The translations under genes and the position numbers were made by a program. From the NCBI GenBank assembly GCA_964058845.1, contig CAXKVR010000540.1:1-24608 (forward strand): a stretch of 24,608 nt of DNA, written 5' to 3'. The notes beneath the pieces were generated by a model. The model was not told where the DNA came from. It saw nothing but the letters and a program-made list of their open reading frames with translations, and did no database searches. Positions 1 through 9,792 of this stretch are shown here, one piece after another. The stretch's first letter is position 1. Every line of letters starts with the position of its first letter. This DNA is from Carex sylvatica (Eukaryota; Streptophyta; Magnoliopsida; Poales; Cyperaceae).

Positions 1-92
1 GGTACTTTTGAAATACTAGATATTTATGAATATTTGTGATAAGTAATAATGCCTAATGCATTTATGTAACTAATGTTCTGCATACTTTGTTT

Positions 93-174
93 GAACAACA
101 ACAACCAAGCCTTAGTCCCAAACAAGTTGGGGTAGGCTAGAAATGAAACCCAATCACAATCATATAAAATCAAG
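93..174 (-). mobile_element. 82-bp 5'-truncated (TTG)n-tailed retroelement insertion, 11-bp TSD
   Basis: The insert lies between two copies of the 11-bp direct repeat ATACTTTGTTT (82-92 and 175-185), which I read as a target-site duplication. On the minus strand it ends in a GTT/TTG tail, preceded by a core reading CCAACTTGTTTGGGACTAAG. The tail and core recall the 3' ends of plant RTE-type LINEs or SINEs that I know as dispersed repeats; the clade is an inference. It lies in a PCH2 intron upstream of the first visible exon. The same core recurs at 3804-3840 and 5967-6010. Confidence 0.8.
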
Positions 175-241
175 ATACTTTGTTTAAAGTATTCCAATAT
201 TTTTGGTTTGTTTCGATCCTCTAAGACTTACTCCAATGCAG

Positions 242-1839
242 ATATTGCTTTTGTTGACAGAGCTGACATCAAGGCATATGTGGGTCCACCCACCCTTCAA
301 GCACGATATGAGATACTGAGATCTTGTGTGCATGAACTTCTACGAGTTGGGATTTTAACACTTAATCAGGTATTCATCAAATGTAACAAGTCTGACATCA
401 TGTTGCATTATTCTTGTCATGTCATTCCTTGTGTGTTGGTCTATATTTTGAGTTATGACTTCATATCACACACATAATGGTAGCAATTAACAGGTACTGA
501 TTTGTACCTGTTAATTGTTGACATTAATTGGCAGCAATTTTTATGCAAATGCAAAACTATGCTCACATTATTAGCAATTTTAGACAATTGGACCTTGATG
601 AACATCAGATTGCTAAGGAGAAGATATTCAAATCTCAGTACCTTTTTGAAGCAATGGGGCAATAAGGATTCTAGGTTGTAGTGTACACTGGTTCAAATTT
701 TCAAATTATACTTAATTTTTAGTTTTTCATTCTAGAATTATGCATTGGGCATTTCCTGATACTTAATAAGTATTCTATTGGGCATTTCCTGTAGAAAATG
801 GGTGAGACTTCTTATTTTTGCTGATGTATTCCTGATAGTTTTAGGTTTTGTAGGGCATACATGGAGATTCCCTTATTTCTGGTACATTGTACCATAGATC
901 ACTTACCACTGTAACAAGTTTTTAAACCACTAAATTCCTGCTGTGCCAATTCTGGTCAGTACATCTGCTGCATATGCAAATTATGTTCAAAATGCAGTCA
1001 CATACTCACATTGGCCTATTTTTCTGTATTTATTGTGCACCTCTGAATCTTCTACAATCTTAATCACGGGCTACTGTAGGATGAAGATCAATTTCCACTC
1101 CCAAGCTACTCAAGCTTAAAGGAAAATTTGCATTTGCCGGGACCAATGGAATTGCAGGGGTCTCTTCATCTCTCCAAGTTACTTTTTGAAGCTGCAGAAG
1201 TCTGCCAGGTGAAATACATCAATACTAACATACTATCTAAAAGAAAGAAAAATAAAAAAAGATGATTGTATAGGTAGTGCCAGAATGGTCATCTTTCCAA
1301 AGCGCACCCAAGTTTACCCAAGTTTACCCAAGTTTGTTTGCTTATTTATTTTTGGTGGAAGGCACAGTATAATATATGTTGTGCTTCGCTTTACATATAC
1401 TCTTCAGGCTTCCGCAAAATTCACTATTCTTGAGGTGGTCTTTTGTTGGATGTAAGGTGCCTCTTTGTCATATGTATTTGAAAGCAAACTTGACATGTTT
1501 GTAGCTCTTTAAAAGAAGAGGCAGCAGGAAAGCTCCAGTAACAGTTAATACTAAAAGAAAATGATTACTGATGTTGTAAAAGTAGGTCACAGTTCAAAAA
1601 GTCCAATTTCTTAGATATGTCTTTATTTTTGTTTGTCCTTGCTCTCTTCTTATCTTGCTTTTCTTTTGTTTATAACAATCTTCATTTTTCCTTTTCAGGG
1701 ATTAAGTGGTAGGTCTCTAAGAAAGCTACCCTTTCTAACACATGCGGCTCTCACGAACCCATCTAGCTGTGAGGCCACTACCTTCCTACGTACACTTGTA
1801 CAGACAGCTCGACGAGAGCTCACTGAAGCTTGTGGTTGA
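242..1839 (+). CDS. PCH2: PCH2/TRIP13-type AAA+ ATPase, last three coding exons (5' part outside window)
   Basis: Coding exons are 242-369 (enters in phase 1, GAT split across the intron), 1080-1208 (43 codons, phase 0 at both ends) and 1699-1839 (ending TGA). All borders are AG/GT. The first exon reads [16 protein letters not shown] and the last begins [16 protein letters not shown]; both match the C-terminal part of the AAA+ module of TRIP13/PCH2 as I know that family. The middle exon ([12 protein letters not shown]... to ...EAAEVCQ) fills the variable stretch between them. About 131 residues are present; the Walker A/B part must lie upstream of the window. In plants (Arabidopsis PCH2, rice CRC1) this ATPase remodels HORMA-domain axis proteins such as ASY1 during meiotic prophase. 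The gene converges on the FLX-like gene. Family assignment is firm; the exact ortholog name is inferred from the conserved C-terminus. Confidence 0.93.
1306..1335 (+). repeat. Three tandem copies of a 10-bp unit in a PCH2 intron
   Basis: The unit ACCCAAGTTT occurs three times back to back, without mismatch, in the intron between the last two PCH2 exons. Nothing suggests a function; it is a small minisatellite. Confidence 0.9.
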
Positions 1840-2860
1840 TTTAGTATTTTGACCATAATAGTTCGGTAATGGCACACTTTGATAGGCTGTCTTTTCTGTT
1901 TGAGAATTTCCATACTAATTAACAACAGGGACTCAGAAAAATGACCGTGTGCTCTACAAGGATGTGTAATTGTGCGAATTTGTATTTTTCTTGTATAATA
2001 TGTTTTGTAATAGTAAAAGGCATCACCAACAGCTGCCTAGAACTTAAAAGTGCGAAATAATGTCGTGTGTTGTTGGGAGAGTATCAGATTTTATTCGTTG
2101 TTGAGACATGAATGCTAGCTACACATGGCGGCTATATTTTCACTGCAAACATGCTGGATAGATCAGCAACTTGTGAAGGAAAAACATGAACGTCATATTA
2201 TGTCACATCACAACACATAATTAGAATTTTTTTTTCATGTGATGGGACCTCACTAAAATGGTAAAATGGTAAAAGATAATAATATCATACAAATAGTTTT
2301 ATTACGTGGTATGATGAAGGATAATCGTATCACGCATATAGTAATATCACCTGACTAGTTGCATTTAATTTTTTTTTTTTCAAATTTGAAGTTAAGTTTA
2401 TAGCAAAAAATGAAAACAAATAGAAAACTATTGCAAAAAAAATTACAATAAAGAAAAAATATTGAAAAAATAGTTACGTAATATATTACATGACGTGACC
2501 AGATTGGTTTGAATGATGCGCCATTTCCAATCGAAGGGAGACACACGGATGGACACGACATGCAACGTGCGAATTACTTCACATGACGTGTCATGCCATG
2601 ACAGAATCAGTAACAACAAGACTAATTCCCTTCACTATCATCACCAACTGCAAGTACCTCATATATTTTTTTTTGGTAAGCTAGAAAATATAATAATAAT
2701 ATACACTGCAACTGACACAGCTCTTAAATTTAATTAAAAGCTAAACGAAAAGCTACTTGTACTCAACTGAAAACGAAAAATTCCTACAAGGAAATAATTA
2801 GGCATGGTTATACTTTTACAAACACTCTGTAAGTTATCGATGCTATTCAATTGCAACATC
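1840..2860. other. Convergent intergenic region between PCH2 and the FLX-like gene
   Basis: This holds the 3' UTR of PCH2 (probably the first 150-200 bp) and, from the other side, the 3' UTR of the FLX-like gene (roughly 2700-2860). Between them the sequence is AT-rich, with homopolymer tracts near 2370 and 2680 and a short near-palindrome, CATGACGTGTCATG, at about 2583. Open frames here are short, low-complexity and not shared with known families. I see no further gene or recognisable element. Confidence 0.6.
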
Positions 2861-5215
2861 TCAACTTTGCTTCCCAATAGCTGGTGCACTGCCCCCCCCG
2901 GATGGATCGTAGGAAACCATATTACCGCCATACTGGACGGGTACACCGTACCCAGAAACAGTTGAACCGACATAATGGTTTGGAGCAGTTGTTCCATCAT
3001 TAGCCATCATACCAGCCGCTGGGTTTTGAGCTGTAACATAATGATTTTGATAAACTGACGGACCCGGTTGGCCATACGTAGGAACCGAGTAGCTGTAAAC
3101 TGGATTGTGAGGATATGTCACTCCTTGTCCATACCCTTGGCTTCCATATGCACCCCCTTGGACCCCCGGTTGCTGGTATGGTGCCACTGGCTGATGGTAC
3201 ATGGGGACAGGATTCTGGTACTGAACAGTCTGAGTTGCTGTTGATGGCCAAAAATATGTTTAGAAGAAATTCTTAAATGCTGCTCCCAGAAAAAACAAAA
3301 AGATGTGCACCGCAAAGTCTACACTCTATAACAGTGAGGACTATTGTCTTTTTTGCTTCTCGTAGGTGACAGTTTGGAAGTTGTACTTAGATCTAGTGTT
3401 ATACATTCATTTCTTAAACAGATTTTGAATATACACCAAAGGTAGCAGGTGGTAGAAATACTTAAAAAGGAAGATAAAATGAGAGGAATACCCTGTTGTA
3501 TTCTTTTTTCAGCATTAGCAATATCAGCACGCAACTTATCTACTTCACTAGACATGGACAAGAGGTTCTTCTCCACGCCTCGCATCTGTTCAACTTGCAT
3601 GACATTTGTCCCTTTCTCATACTCAAATGTGGTTCTGCACTCAAATATGGGAAAAAAATTTCTGAGAAACTATCATTATATCAATAACGTTTTCCATTAC
3701 ATCTATAATGATGAAGAATGAAACTTTAGTGCACCTAAAATGATTATACACCACATCAATGACCTCAAAGGAACTGAATACAGGAAAGTTGCCCTGTCTA
3801 ATACAACAACAACCAAGTCTTTACCAAACAAGTAGTCCTCTCTAATATGCATAAAAAAAAATTAACCTTAAATTCGTAAAAAGGGCAAACCAACTGCTCT
3901 ACAAGCCTAGACAGTTGGAAAAGGCTAGTTTTATTGTTGTAGTTTTATCATCCTAACATAACAATAAATACTTCGTTAAGGCTCCAACTGTCTAAATATA
4001 TTCTAGCATTCTGCAATGGCAGAAGACTCGTGACACCGAGAGAACTTTCTTAAGACAAAATATCGGGCAGTAACTACATAGTTACAAATAGCTCCTTTTT
4101 CTGTGTCTAGGGGTGGCAATAAATCTGGTCAGGTCCTCAGACAGACCTGACCAGCCAGCCCGTCACAAAATCCTTACCAGACCAAACCCTTAAATTGGTT
4201 GGGTCAGGTAGATCCACAGGGTTATATACCTGATATAATATTTTTTTATAAATAATAATGATTATTTTAATACACATCTTGAAAAAATCATTTAGATGCT
4301 AAGAAGGTTAGTGTAGAAATTTAATCAAGCAAAAGAGGTTCAGGTCTACTCAAGTAGCTGGTGGATCAACTCTGACCAGAACCTGATACATGAACCAAAT
4401 GGCTGCCTTAAAAATTACCAGCCCTAGCAAAATTTATCAACAATGGAGTAATCCTTCCATCAGATCAATCTAACATCCAATGGTACTTGCAAATATCTTC
4501 AAAATGTTAATTCTTAGTTGCTCAGTGAGATTTAATTATATGGTGTAATTTTGCTAAAAGTGATCAGAATATGATAAAACTACGGGTGTAGTTCACAAGA
4601 AAAACTAATAGACAAACTAACCAACCGGAGTTTTTCATGTTCCTGTCTTAACCCATCGAGCTCCTTGTACATCTCATGCAACTTCCTGTTATCAGCACCA
4701 CACATCTCCATCTCCTCACTCAATCGCCGCATATCAGTCCCCAGCTCCTCTCTTGCTGCAGTAAGTGCTTGTGCTTCAACATGCGCCTGATGCAACTCAA
4801 TTTGCAGTGTTTCACCAATCCTTATTTCAGTTTCAAGGTTCTTTATTTTCTCAAAAACACCCATGATTTGGATATCAATCTCTGACCGCACCCCGGCCAG
4901 GTGGGCCTGAATTGCATCGATTTCTTTTTGGGAAGCGGCGATCTCCTGTCGCATGGCTGTATGGCTCTCTACAAGGCGTGTGTTTTCCCTTGCTAGATTC
5001 TCCATCTCGTTAAATTGAAAAGAGACCTTTCTTTCAAGGAGTTCAAGGTGAGGAGGAGGGTATGCGGGGTCCGCCTGATGGCGGTGGTGAAGGGAAGGAA
5101 CAGACCCAGGATACGGGCCATGTCGGAGCAGACCGGGGGATTGTATCGAGCGCCCTTCTAAGCTGGCTGGCACATTCCTCTCTATGCTAGCTGGTATGTG
5201 CCCATGAAGAGACAT
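2861..5215 (-). CDS. FLX-like (FLOWERING LOCUS C EXPRESSOR-like) coiled-coil protein
   Basis: Three exons on the minus strand: 5215-4626 (590 nt), 3634-3492 (143 nt) and 3237-2861 (377 nt, stop TGA). Splice phases 2 and 1 agree, giving 1110 nt and 369 aa. The N-terminal about 60 residues are His/Pro/Ser/Arg-rich. A long heptad-type coiled coil follows (about residues 60-240), including ELDGLRQEHEKLR at the exon 1 end, continuing into TTFEYEKG and MRGVEKNLLSMSSEVDKLRA in exon 2. Exon 3 is a Tyr/Gly/Pro/Gln-rich low-complexity tail without a fold. This order is that of plant FLX and FLX-like proteins, nuclear cofactors of FRIGIDA-type complexes that promote FLC expression in Arabidopsis. I cannot choose between FLX-like paralogs, so no symbol is given. 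A splice acceptor sits 5 nt before the ATG, implying a spliced 5' UTR or an upstream coding exon. Confidence 0.9.
3804..3840 (-). mobile_element. 37-bp (TTG)n-tailed retroelement micro-insertion in FLX-like intron 1
   Basis: A 37-bp segment with the CAACAACAACCAAG start and ACCAAACAAGTAG core seen at 93-174 lies between two copies of TCTAATA (3797-3803 and 3841-3847), a 7-bp target-site duplication. It is a shorter and more diverged copy in the same orientation. Confidence 0.65.
4108..4426. mobile_element. Non-autonomous DNA element (MITE-like, hAT-type termini) in FLX-like intron 1
   Basis: The segment starts TAGGGGTGGCAAT and ends with the imperfect inverted counterpart ATTACCAGCCCTA (two mismatches). 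The inside is rich in short GGTCAGGT/ACCTGACC words that can fold back. A TAGGGGTG(G/A) start is common to many plant dispersed repeats I associate with hAT-like elements. I could not find a clean 8-bp target-site duplication, so the boundaries are approximate. Confidence 0.5.
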
Positions 5216-5265
5216 CTTTCCTGTAGAAGTGAAGGGGTACAGTTTTAGAGCGCGGAGTCAACAGA
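5216..5265 (-). promoter_or_regulatory. Strong splice acceptor 5 nt upstream of the FLX-like start codon
   Basis: Read on the minus strand, a pyrimidine-rich tract ends in TTCACTTCTACAG (5232-5221), followed at 5220 by GAAAG and the ATG at 5215. A branch-point-like TTGAC lies about 38 nt upstream. This implies an upstream leader exon at a higher coordinate, which I could not locate. Entry in phase 1 leaves the frame open into the FLX-like ATG (GGA AAG ATG), so an upstream coding exon ending in a single G would be in frame. Confidence 0.55.
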
Positions 5266-6658
5266 AGGAAACAAGTGTAACAATTTCAAGTTTTTGAAGT
5301 GATGAGAAATTCGTTTATCTTTAACAAAGGAGCTAGATTGGTACACATTCACTTTTGGGAATTCACTGAAGGGAACATTAAGAAGACTACTTATTAGAGA
5401 ATACTCATTCATAATTTGAGCTAATTATAATATCATAGGCTTGGATCCTATTTGAGGGTAACAGTGAATTGTATGGCCCAGAAATAATGGTTCTCTGGTG
5501 AATACAAGCTAAGGGAAAGAAGGCATTGGCCTTGGATTGCTAGCTAGTATAGGTGAGAGATCCTAAAATTATAGTTCTGAGGTTAACTTGATGGTAATTG
5601 GGATACAGGTAAGCAGTGGGGACGAGTATTTAATGGATTATGTTCAGTTATGAATAAAAACATTAAGAAGAAAAAATAAATGAAAAGAAAGTTTAGATAG
5701 GGGACAGAATAATGATCTCTCAATAGGAAAGGAATGCTGCTAATATTGGTGACATCGGATATTTCAGTCAAGTCTATAGGAGTCAAAGGTTAAAACCACT
5801 CATTCTATTCCGATATTCTGAAAAGATTTTCTGATACGAGAGAGAATCTATGAAAATGTACTTTAAAGTAATGATTGAAACCTAGCAAAATGAACACATT
5901 AGCATCTCTTTCCTAATGTTCTAGTCCTCAACCAAAATACTGTTAGCACTGCTAACAGCTAATTACTACTACTACAACAACCAAGCCTTTAGTCCCAAAC
6001 AAGTTGCGTACTAACAGCTAATTACCGTCCTACTTTTTTTACCTAACTATTAGAAACCTCGGCAATAACTAATATACAGTTCTAAGCATAACTAATGCTA
6101 GACCAAAAGAGTACATTCAAATAAAATCTAAATATATTCGGAATACATTCAAATATCATGCAAGCATCTAACAAGTTAGCATCATCTAATAAATGGAAAA
6201 CAATTCTTCATATCTCCAAGGACAAAATAGATCCTTTAATACCCACAATGACCAATTTAAGATCCAAACAAACTGAAACCAAATAAAATATTTAGAATAA
6301 GATAAGCCAAAAAATAAAAAAAACTTGCTTAAATTTGTCCAGCCAAAAATGTAAATTCCATTATGAATTTATAATATTCTAATAGCTATTCCAGCTGTTC
6401 AATAATCAATAGCTACTAATTTAACTGACAAATATTTTGTAAAATTTTCAGAGGACCTACTTTTGTATGTTGCTTTGTTTCCTATATATATGAGTTAGGG
6501 TTTGACTTAAAATAAACTACCAAATTCCAGAAAGGTCGTCATCTAATTTATTATTACCAGACACTTGATCTTCTAAATAATGAAATGAGTTTACAAGATA
6601 AAATTCAGTCTTTAAACTTTAAAATGAAATTAGCAAAGCTAACATAAGAATTATGGAG
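5227..6658. other. Upstream region of the FLX-like gene, no coding content recognised
   Basis: This is AT-rich DNA holding the FLX-like 5' intron and possibly its promoter and leader exon. Apart from the micro-insertion at 5967-6010 I recognise no element. Open frames are short and low-complexity. Confidence 0.5.
5967..6010 (-). mobile_element. 44-bp (TTG)n-tailed retroelement micro-insertion with 15-bp TSD
   Basis: The insert is flanked by exact 15-bp direct repeats, CTAACAGCTAATTAC, at 5952-5966 and 6011-6025. Its core (CCAAGCCTTTAGTCCCAAAC then AAGTTG) nearly matches that of the 93-174 insertion, again with the TTG tail on the minus strand. This is the clearest of the three target-site duplications. 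Confidence 0.85.
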
Positions 6659-7062
6659 TTGCAAGAACAAAGTGCCAAAATTCCACAAGGTTCATCAATC
6701 AAATTAAGTTAATCAGTGTTTTAAATTTTAGTTTATGCGGATGCATATGCATATGTGTACATGCAAAATACAAATGTGCAGCTAAATTATGTGGACACAC
6801 ATCAATTCCACATATTGACTGTGAATCTAATTATTGAACATGTGGCAATCTATTGAATTTGTATATATGACGGAGCAGCATATGTAATCTGCACATTAAC
6901 ATTTTGTTTTTAGTGTTTCAAAAGTCATTTTAGTACGACCACTCTTCTAAAGGATGGACAAAATACATGGAAACAAAAAACACACCCTTATCTGCAAATA
7001 AATCTGTAGGGTAGGTTCTTTAGACAACCAACTTGTGGAATTTTGGCACTTTGTTCTTGCAA
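6659..7062. mobile_element. 404-bp repeat bounded by a perfect 31-bp inverted repeat
   Basis: Positions 6659-6689 are the exact reverse complement of 7032-7062, like terminal inverted repeats. The interior 6752-7034 recurs at 12614-12896 inverted, without indels and with only a few substitutions, and 6752-6933 recurs again in direct orientation at 12936-13117. It encodes nothing recognisable, and no clear target-site duplication flanks it. It could be a MITE-like transposon or a product of local template switching. It ends 47 bp before the left palindrome arm. Confidence 0.6.
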
Positions 7063-7108
7063 ATAAAAACACACCCTTATCTGCAAATAAAAACACACCA
7101 ACTTGTGG
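7063..7108. repeat. Patchwork junction made of duplicated pieces of the adjacent repeat
   Basis: The 25 nt at 7067-7091 repeat 6978-7002, and the 14 nt at 7098-7111 repeat 7028-7041 (CCAACTTGTGGAAT). Homology to the right arm begins at 7109, so the left outer boundary of the palindrome is built of re-copied fragments of the neighbouring element. Confidence 0.75.
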
Positions 7109-7446
7109 AATATGGTATGTTTGAGTTGCCAAGTAAAATTCAAGGTTAACTAGGATTTTACTTTTACTCGAATTGAGACTTCTCTTTTACCGGGGTGTCA
7201 ACAGCAAATTACCAACGAACAATGTAACCAGCATGTAACATTATTATCAAATTCCAAATAAATCAAAGAGTCAAGCGTAGTTTGCACAAAGAAAAAAAAG
7301 CTAGAAACAGCAAATATTATGCAAAATCAGCTCTTAATCCTTTATTTTTCCTTCAAATTAACCCTTTCCAGCTGAAAGTTCCAGTAAAGCTGTTACTTCT
7401 TAGTACCTGGAAGTTAAATAGGAGAAAAAGAAAGCAAGAGAGCTAC

Positions 7447-7630
7447 CGACGAGGTTGGAGTAAACATGGAGAGAGGGGCCGAAAATAGAGGGCGCAGATC
7501 CCGGATCTCCAGGGGACGCCGATGAGGAGGCGCCGCCTCCACCACCACCGCTCCCGGTGGTGCTCCCGAACGGACGTCCACGCTTCGCCGGAGTAGCGGA
7601 GGCACTCCCCGCCTTGCTCGGCTTCTGCAT
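7447..7630 (-). pseudogene. LFR: Inverted duplicate of LFR exon 1 (start codon and splice donor intact, rest of gene absent)
   Basis: On the minus strand, an ATG at 7630 opens a 61-codon exon beginning MQKPSKAGSASATPAKRGRP. It ends at 7447 with the donor G|GTAGCT in the same phase as the true LFR exon 1 (16328-16511). It differs from the real exon by one substitution (GSAPSIFGP here, GSAASIFGP there) and at least one synonymous change. LFR intron 1 continues to 7109, then homology stops; no ARM-repeat exon follows. Its upstream region (7631 upward) duplicates the LFR promoter, so it may be transcribed leftward. Unspliced, it would encode 76 aa (stop at 7400). Spliced, it could reach the FLX-like acceptor at 5220, in frame. 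Called a partial gene duplicate; whether it is expressed is unknown. Confidence 0.85.
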
Positions 7631-7777
7631 CTCGAGCTTACCTTCTTCCCCTCGCTGCGAATTTCTCGGGAAATTTTATATCAAAATACCCCCTCCTTCC
7701 AATTTATTAACAAAATACCCTTATAAACCCCATATTTACACTTGACTCCTTTCCCCTTCTCTCCTTGGACCTTATTT

Positions 7778-7969
7778 GGAGGAAACAAATCTGCTGTGAT
7801 TCTTGAGAATCATAGGACCTGCTTTTTCTGATCTATCCATTCATTTGTTTTGAGATTTGTGCATGTAAAATAACAGATTTTGAAATTTGTGCATTTAAAA
7901 AAATAGGGGATTGGATTTGAAGGCAGGGTCCTGTGATTCTTGAATCACAGCAGATTTATTTCCTTGTTT
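7778..7969. mobile_element. 192-bp MITE upstream of the duplicated LFR exon 1 (left copy)
   Basis: The ends carry an inverted repeat of about 45 bp containing ATCTGCTGTGATTC..GAATCA. Each terminal repeat is itself palindromic (CTGTGATTCTTGAATCACAG at the right end). Both flanks carry CCTTATTT (7770-7777 and 7970-7977), the 8-bp target duplication size of hAT elements. The same element is in the right arm at 15989-16180, so it inserted before the palindrome formed. Confidence 0.7.
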
Positions 7970-7977
7970 CCTTATTT

Positions 7978-8470
7978 AGATGGAGAGGAGAGAGATGGAA
8001 TAGAAAGAAAAGAAAAAATATTTTACATCTATAGTGGCCAGTGGTGTAAATAATGGTATATAGTTATCGGGCGGATATGATACCGCTAAGCGATTAATCG
8101 GAAATAATCAGAAATAATTAGCCGATTAATATAAAAAATTTATGACAATTTGATTACCGCCAGCGACTAATCATCCAATTAATCAGCCTAAACGGATGTT
8201 TTTTTTACAACACAGACAATGACTAAAAAAAAAGTTTACATATTTTTATAATAATTCATTTTTGTTGTTTTTTTTAGTCTATTTGACTAATTTGTAAAAA
8301 CATACAATTATTGAATTTTACGATTTCTTCTATTTTTAAAAAATATGTAGGTTCAAGTCAAATAGAATTGCATTATGGAATACTTGGACTGAAGAAATCA
8401 CGAAGACACTTATCAAGAATTCAAATTGTAAAATCAGAAGCTTGGTAAAGTAAGTTTGAGGCTATTTAAA
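7978..8470. other. AT-rich segment of the left arm, unassigned
   Basis: It includes repeated GATTAATCGG / CCGATTAAT words near 8090-8190, typical of decayed plant transposon ends, and poly-T tracts. It is matched throughout by the right arm. The 5' boundary of the adjacent LTR fragment may lie here, but I could not fix it. Confidence 0.4.
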
Positions 8471-9490
8471 CAGGGATCAAACGTTGTAACGTTTTAAGCC
8501 TGTCAGAAATGCTGAAGAAACAGTTGATCAAACTCAGAAACAACTGAAAACGTTACAACGTTTTCATAAAACGTTGTAACATTTTATGAATGTCAAAACT
8601 GCTGAAGCACAGCTGTACAGAATCAACTTGAAACGTTGTAACGTTTTAAAAATGTCACTGCGTTAAGTACAGCTGTATCAGAATTCAAAATTCAAGAAAC
8701 AAACATTGTAACGTTTGTCAATAGTTACAACGATTTACTTAAATCATCGTTGTAACGTTTGACAAAAGTTGTAACGTTTTAATTAATTCTGAGCTTTAGA
8801 AATTCCTGTTTTTTATCAACATTTTCTAGAGCAAAACGTTATACAATCGTTGTAACGTTTTGATCAATTAGCTGAGCTGTCAGAAAATTGAAACCCTAAA
8901 TCACATTTTGAACTAAAACGTTGTAACATTTTAGAAAACGTTGGTAACGTTTTAGCTCACTTAGCTCATTTTTGAACTGTTTCTATAAATATGATTTTGA
9001 GTTTTCTTCCCAAAGCATCTCAGCCGACCCTAAACTTCAAAAACGCGATTTTCTGAGAGCTTTAGTTACTCAATTGTTATGAGAGCTTAAAACTTTAAAA
9101 TTCCTCAAACAACCTCAAATCCACTTCACTAATCTCAAGTTATATTAGGTTAGAGTGATCTATTGAGTGTTTCTTTTGAGTAGCTTAAACTTAGAGACCT
9201 TGTTCTCATCTCTAGTAGGCCCACTACTTCCCTTGATTGTAAGGGCTCACCAGTTCTCATTTCAAGTTGGCCGATTGACTTTCCACTTGGATTGTAAGGG
9301 CTCAACAGTTCACAAGTTGTAATTATTTCGTATTGGGTAATAGAAATGCGCACCTAAAAGAGGTTGCGAAGCCCCGGAGATGTAGGCCTTTGTTTTGCCG
9401 AACTCCGTTATCACCCCGCGTGTCAAATTTCTCTGAACTCTTCTATTTACTTTTAATTGCGATTATTTTCAGTTTTTAGAGCAATTAGTG
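8471..9490 (+). mobile_element. Copia-type LTR fragment (fuller copy, left arm)
   Basis: The order is that of an LTR: a repeat-rich U3 (8479-8953), a TATA box TATAAATA at 8984-8991, a leader, then a U5-like end with AAGAGGTTGCGAAGCCCCGG and GCCGAACTCCG near 9358-9410. These words resemble the LTR ends of SIRE/Maximus-type plant copia elements as I know them; that assignment is an inference. I could not identify TG..CA ends or a clear primer binding site. No internal coding DNA follows, so this is a solo or broken LTR. The right arm has lost 637 bp of it. Confidence 0.6.
8479..8953 (+). repeat. Irregular array of about eleven AACGTTGTAACGTT-type palindromic motifs
   Basis: Variants of AAACGTTGTAACGTTTT or its complement occur at about 8479, 8547, 8568, 8631, 8701, 8723, 8746, 8764, 8833, 8915 and 8934. 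They lie on both strands at spacings from about 18 to 80 bp, all upstream of the LTR TATA box. Spacing and spacers are irregular, so this is a cluster of binding-site-like motifs rather than a tandem satellite. Confidence 0.85.
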
Positions 9491-9792
9491 GTGCCCCTTA
9501 GTGTAACAATTTTGTATAATAAAAGTTAATTATTTAGTTCTCATATTTCAAATATAACTTTTTAAATCCTATTTTATAAGAAGTACGAAATAATATCTTC
9601 AAATTATAAAATTTTAAGTTTGTATAATTTTACAATGTAATCTTTTATTTTTATTTTCTCCTTTAACATATACATGATATACGATTGAAATATTAAAGTA
9701 GGTATTCTTTTTGTAGATTTATAACAAAGCAAATATGATGAATTAGTAATATGTTCCTTCCCCTTCTTCGGTGTCAGATCACCCCTGAATAC
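9491..9792. other. AT-rich linker between LTR fragment and TIR element (left arm)
   Basis: No gene or element is recognised. It is repeated without net length change in the right arm (14793-15094). Confidence 0.5.

Noticed and set aside
743..792. Direct repeat ATTGGGCATTTCCTG twice in a PCH2 intron
   Set aside because: Looks like a small local duplication; the intervening sequence has no element features.
6947..7132. 61-codon minus-strand open frame next to the left arm
   Set aside because: It lies entirely in the duplicated repeat and its patchwork junction; repeated words in the frame come from the DNA duplication.
8479..8953. CRISPR-like direct repeats with spacers
   Set aside because: Motifs vary, occur on both strands, have irregular spacing and lie in an LTR of a plant genome.
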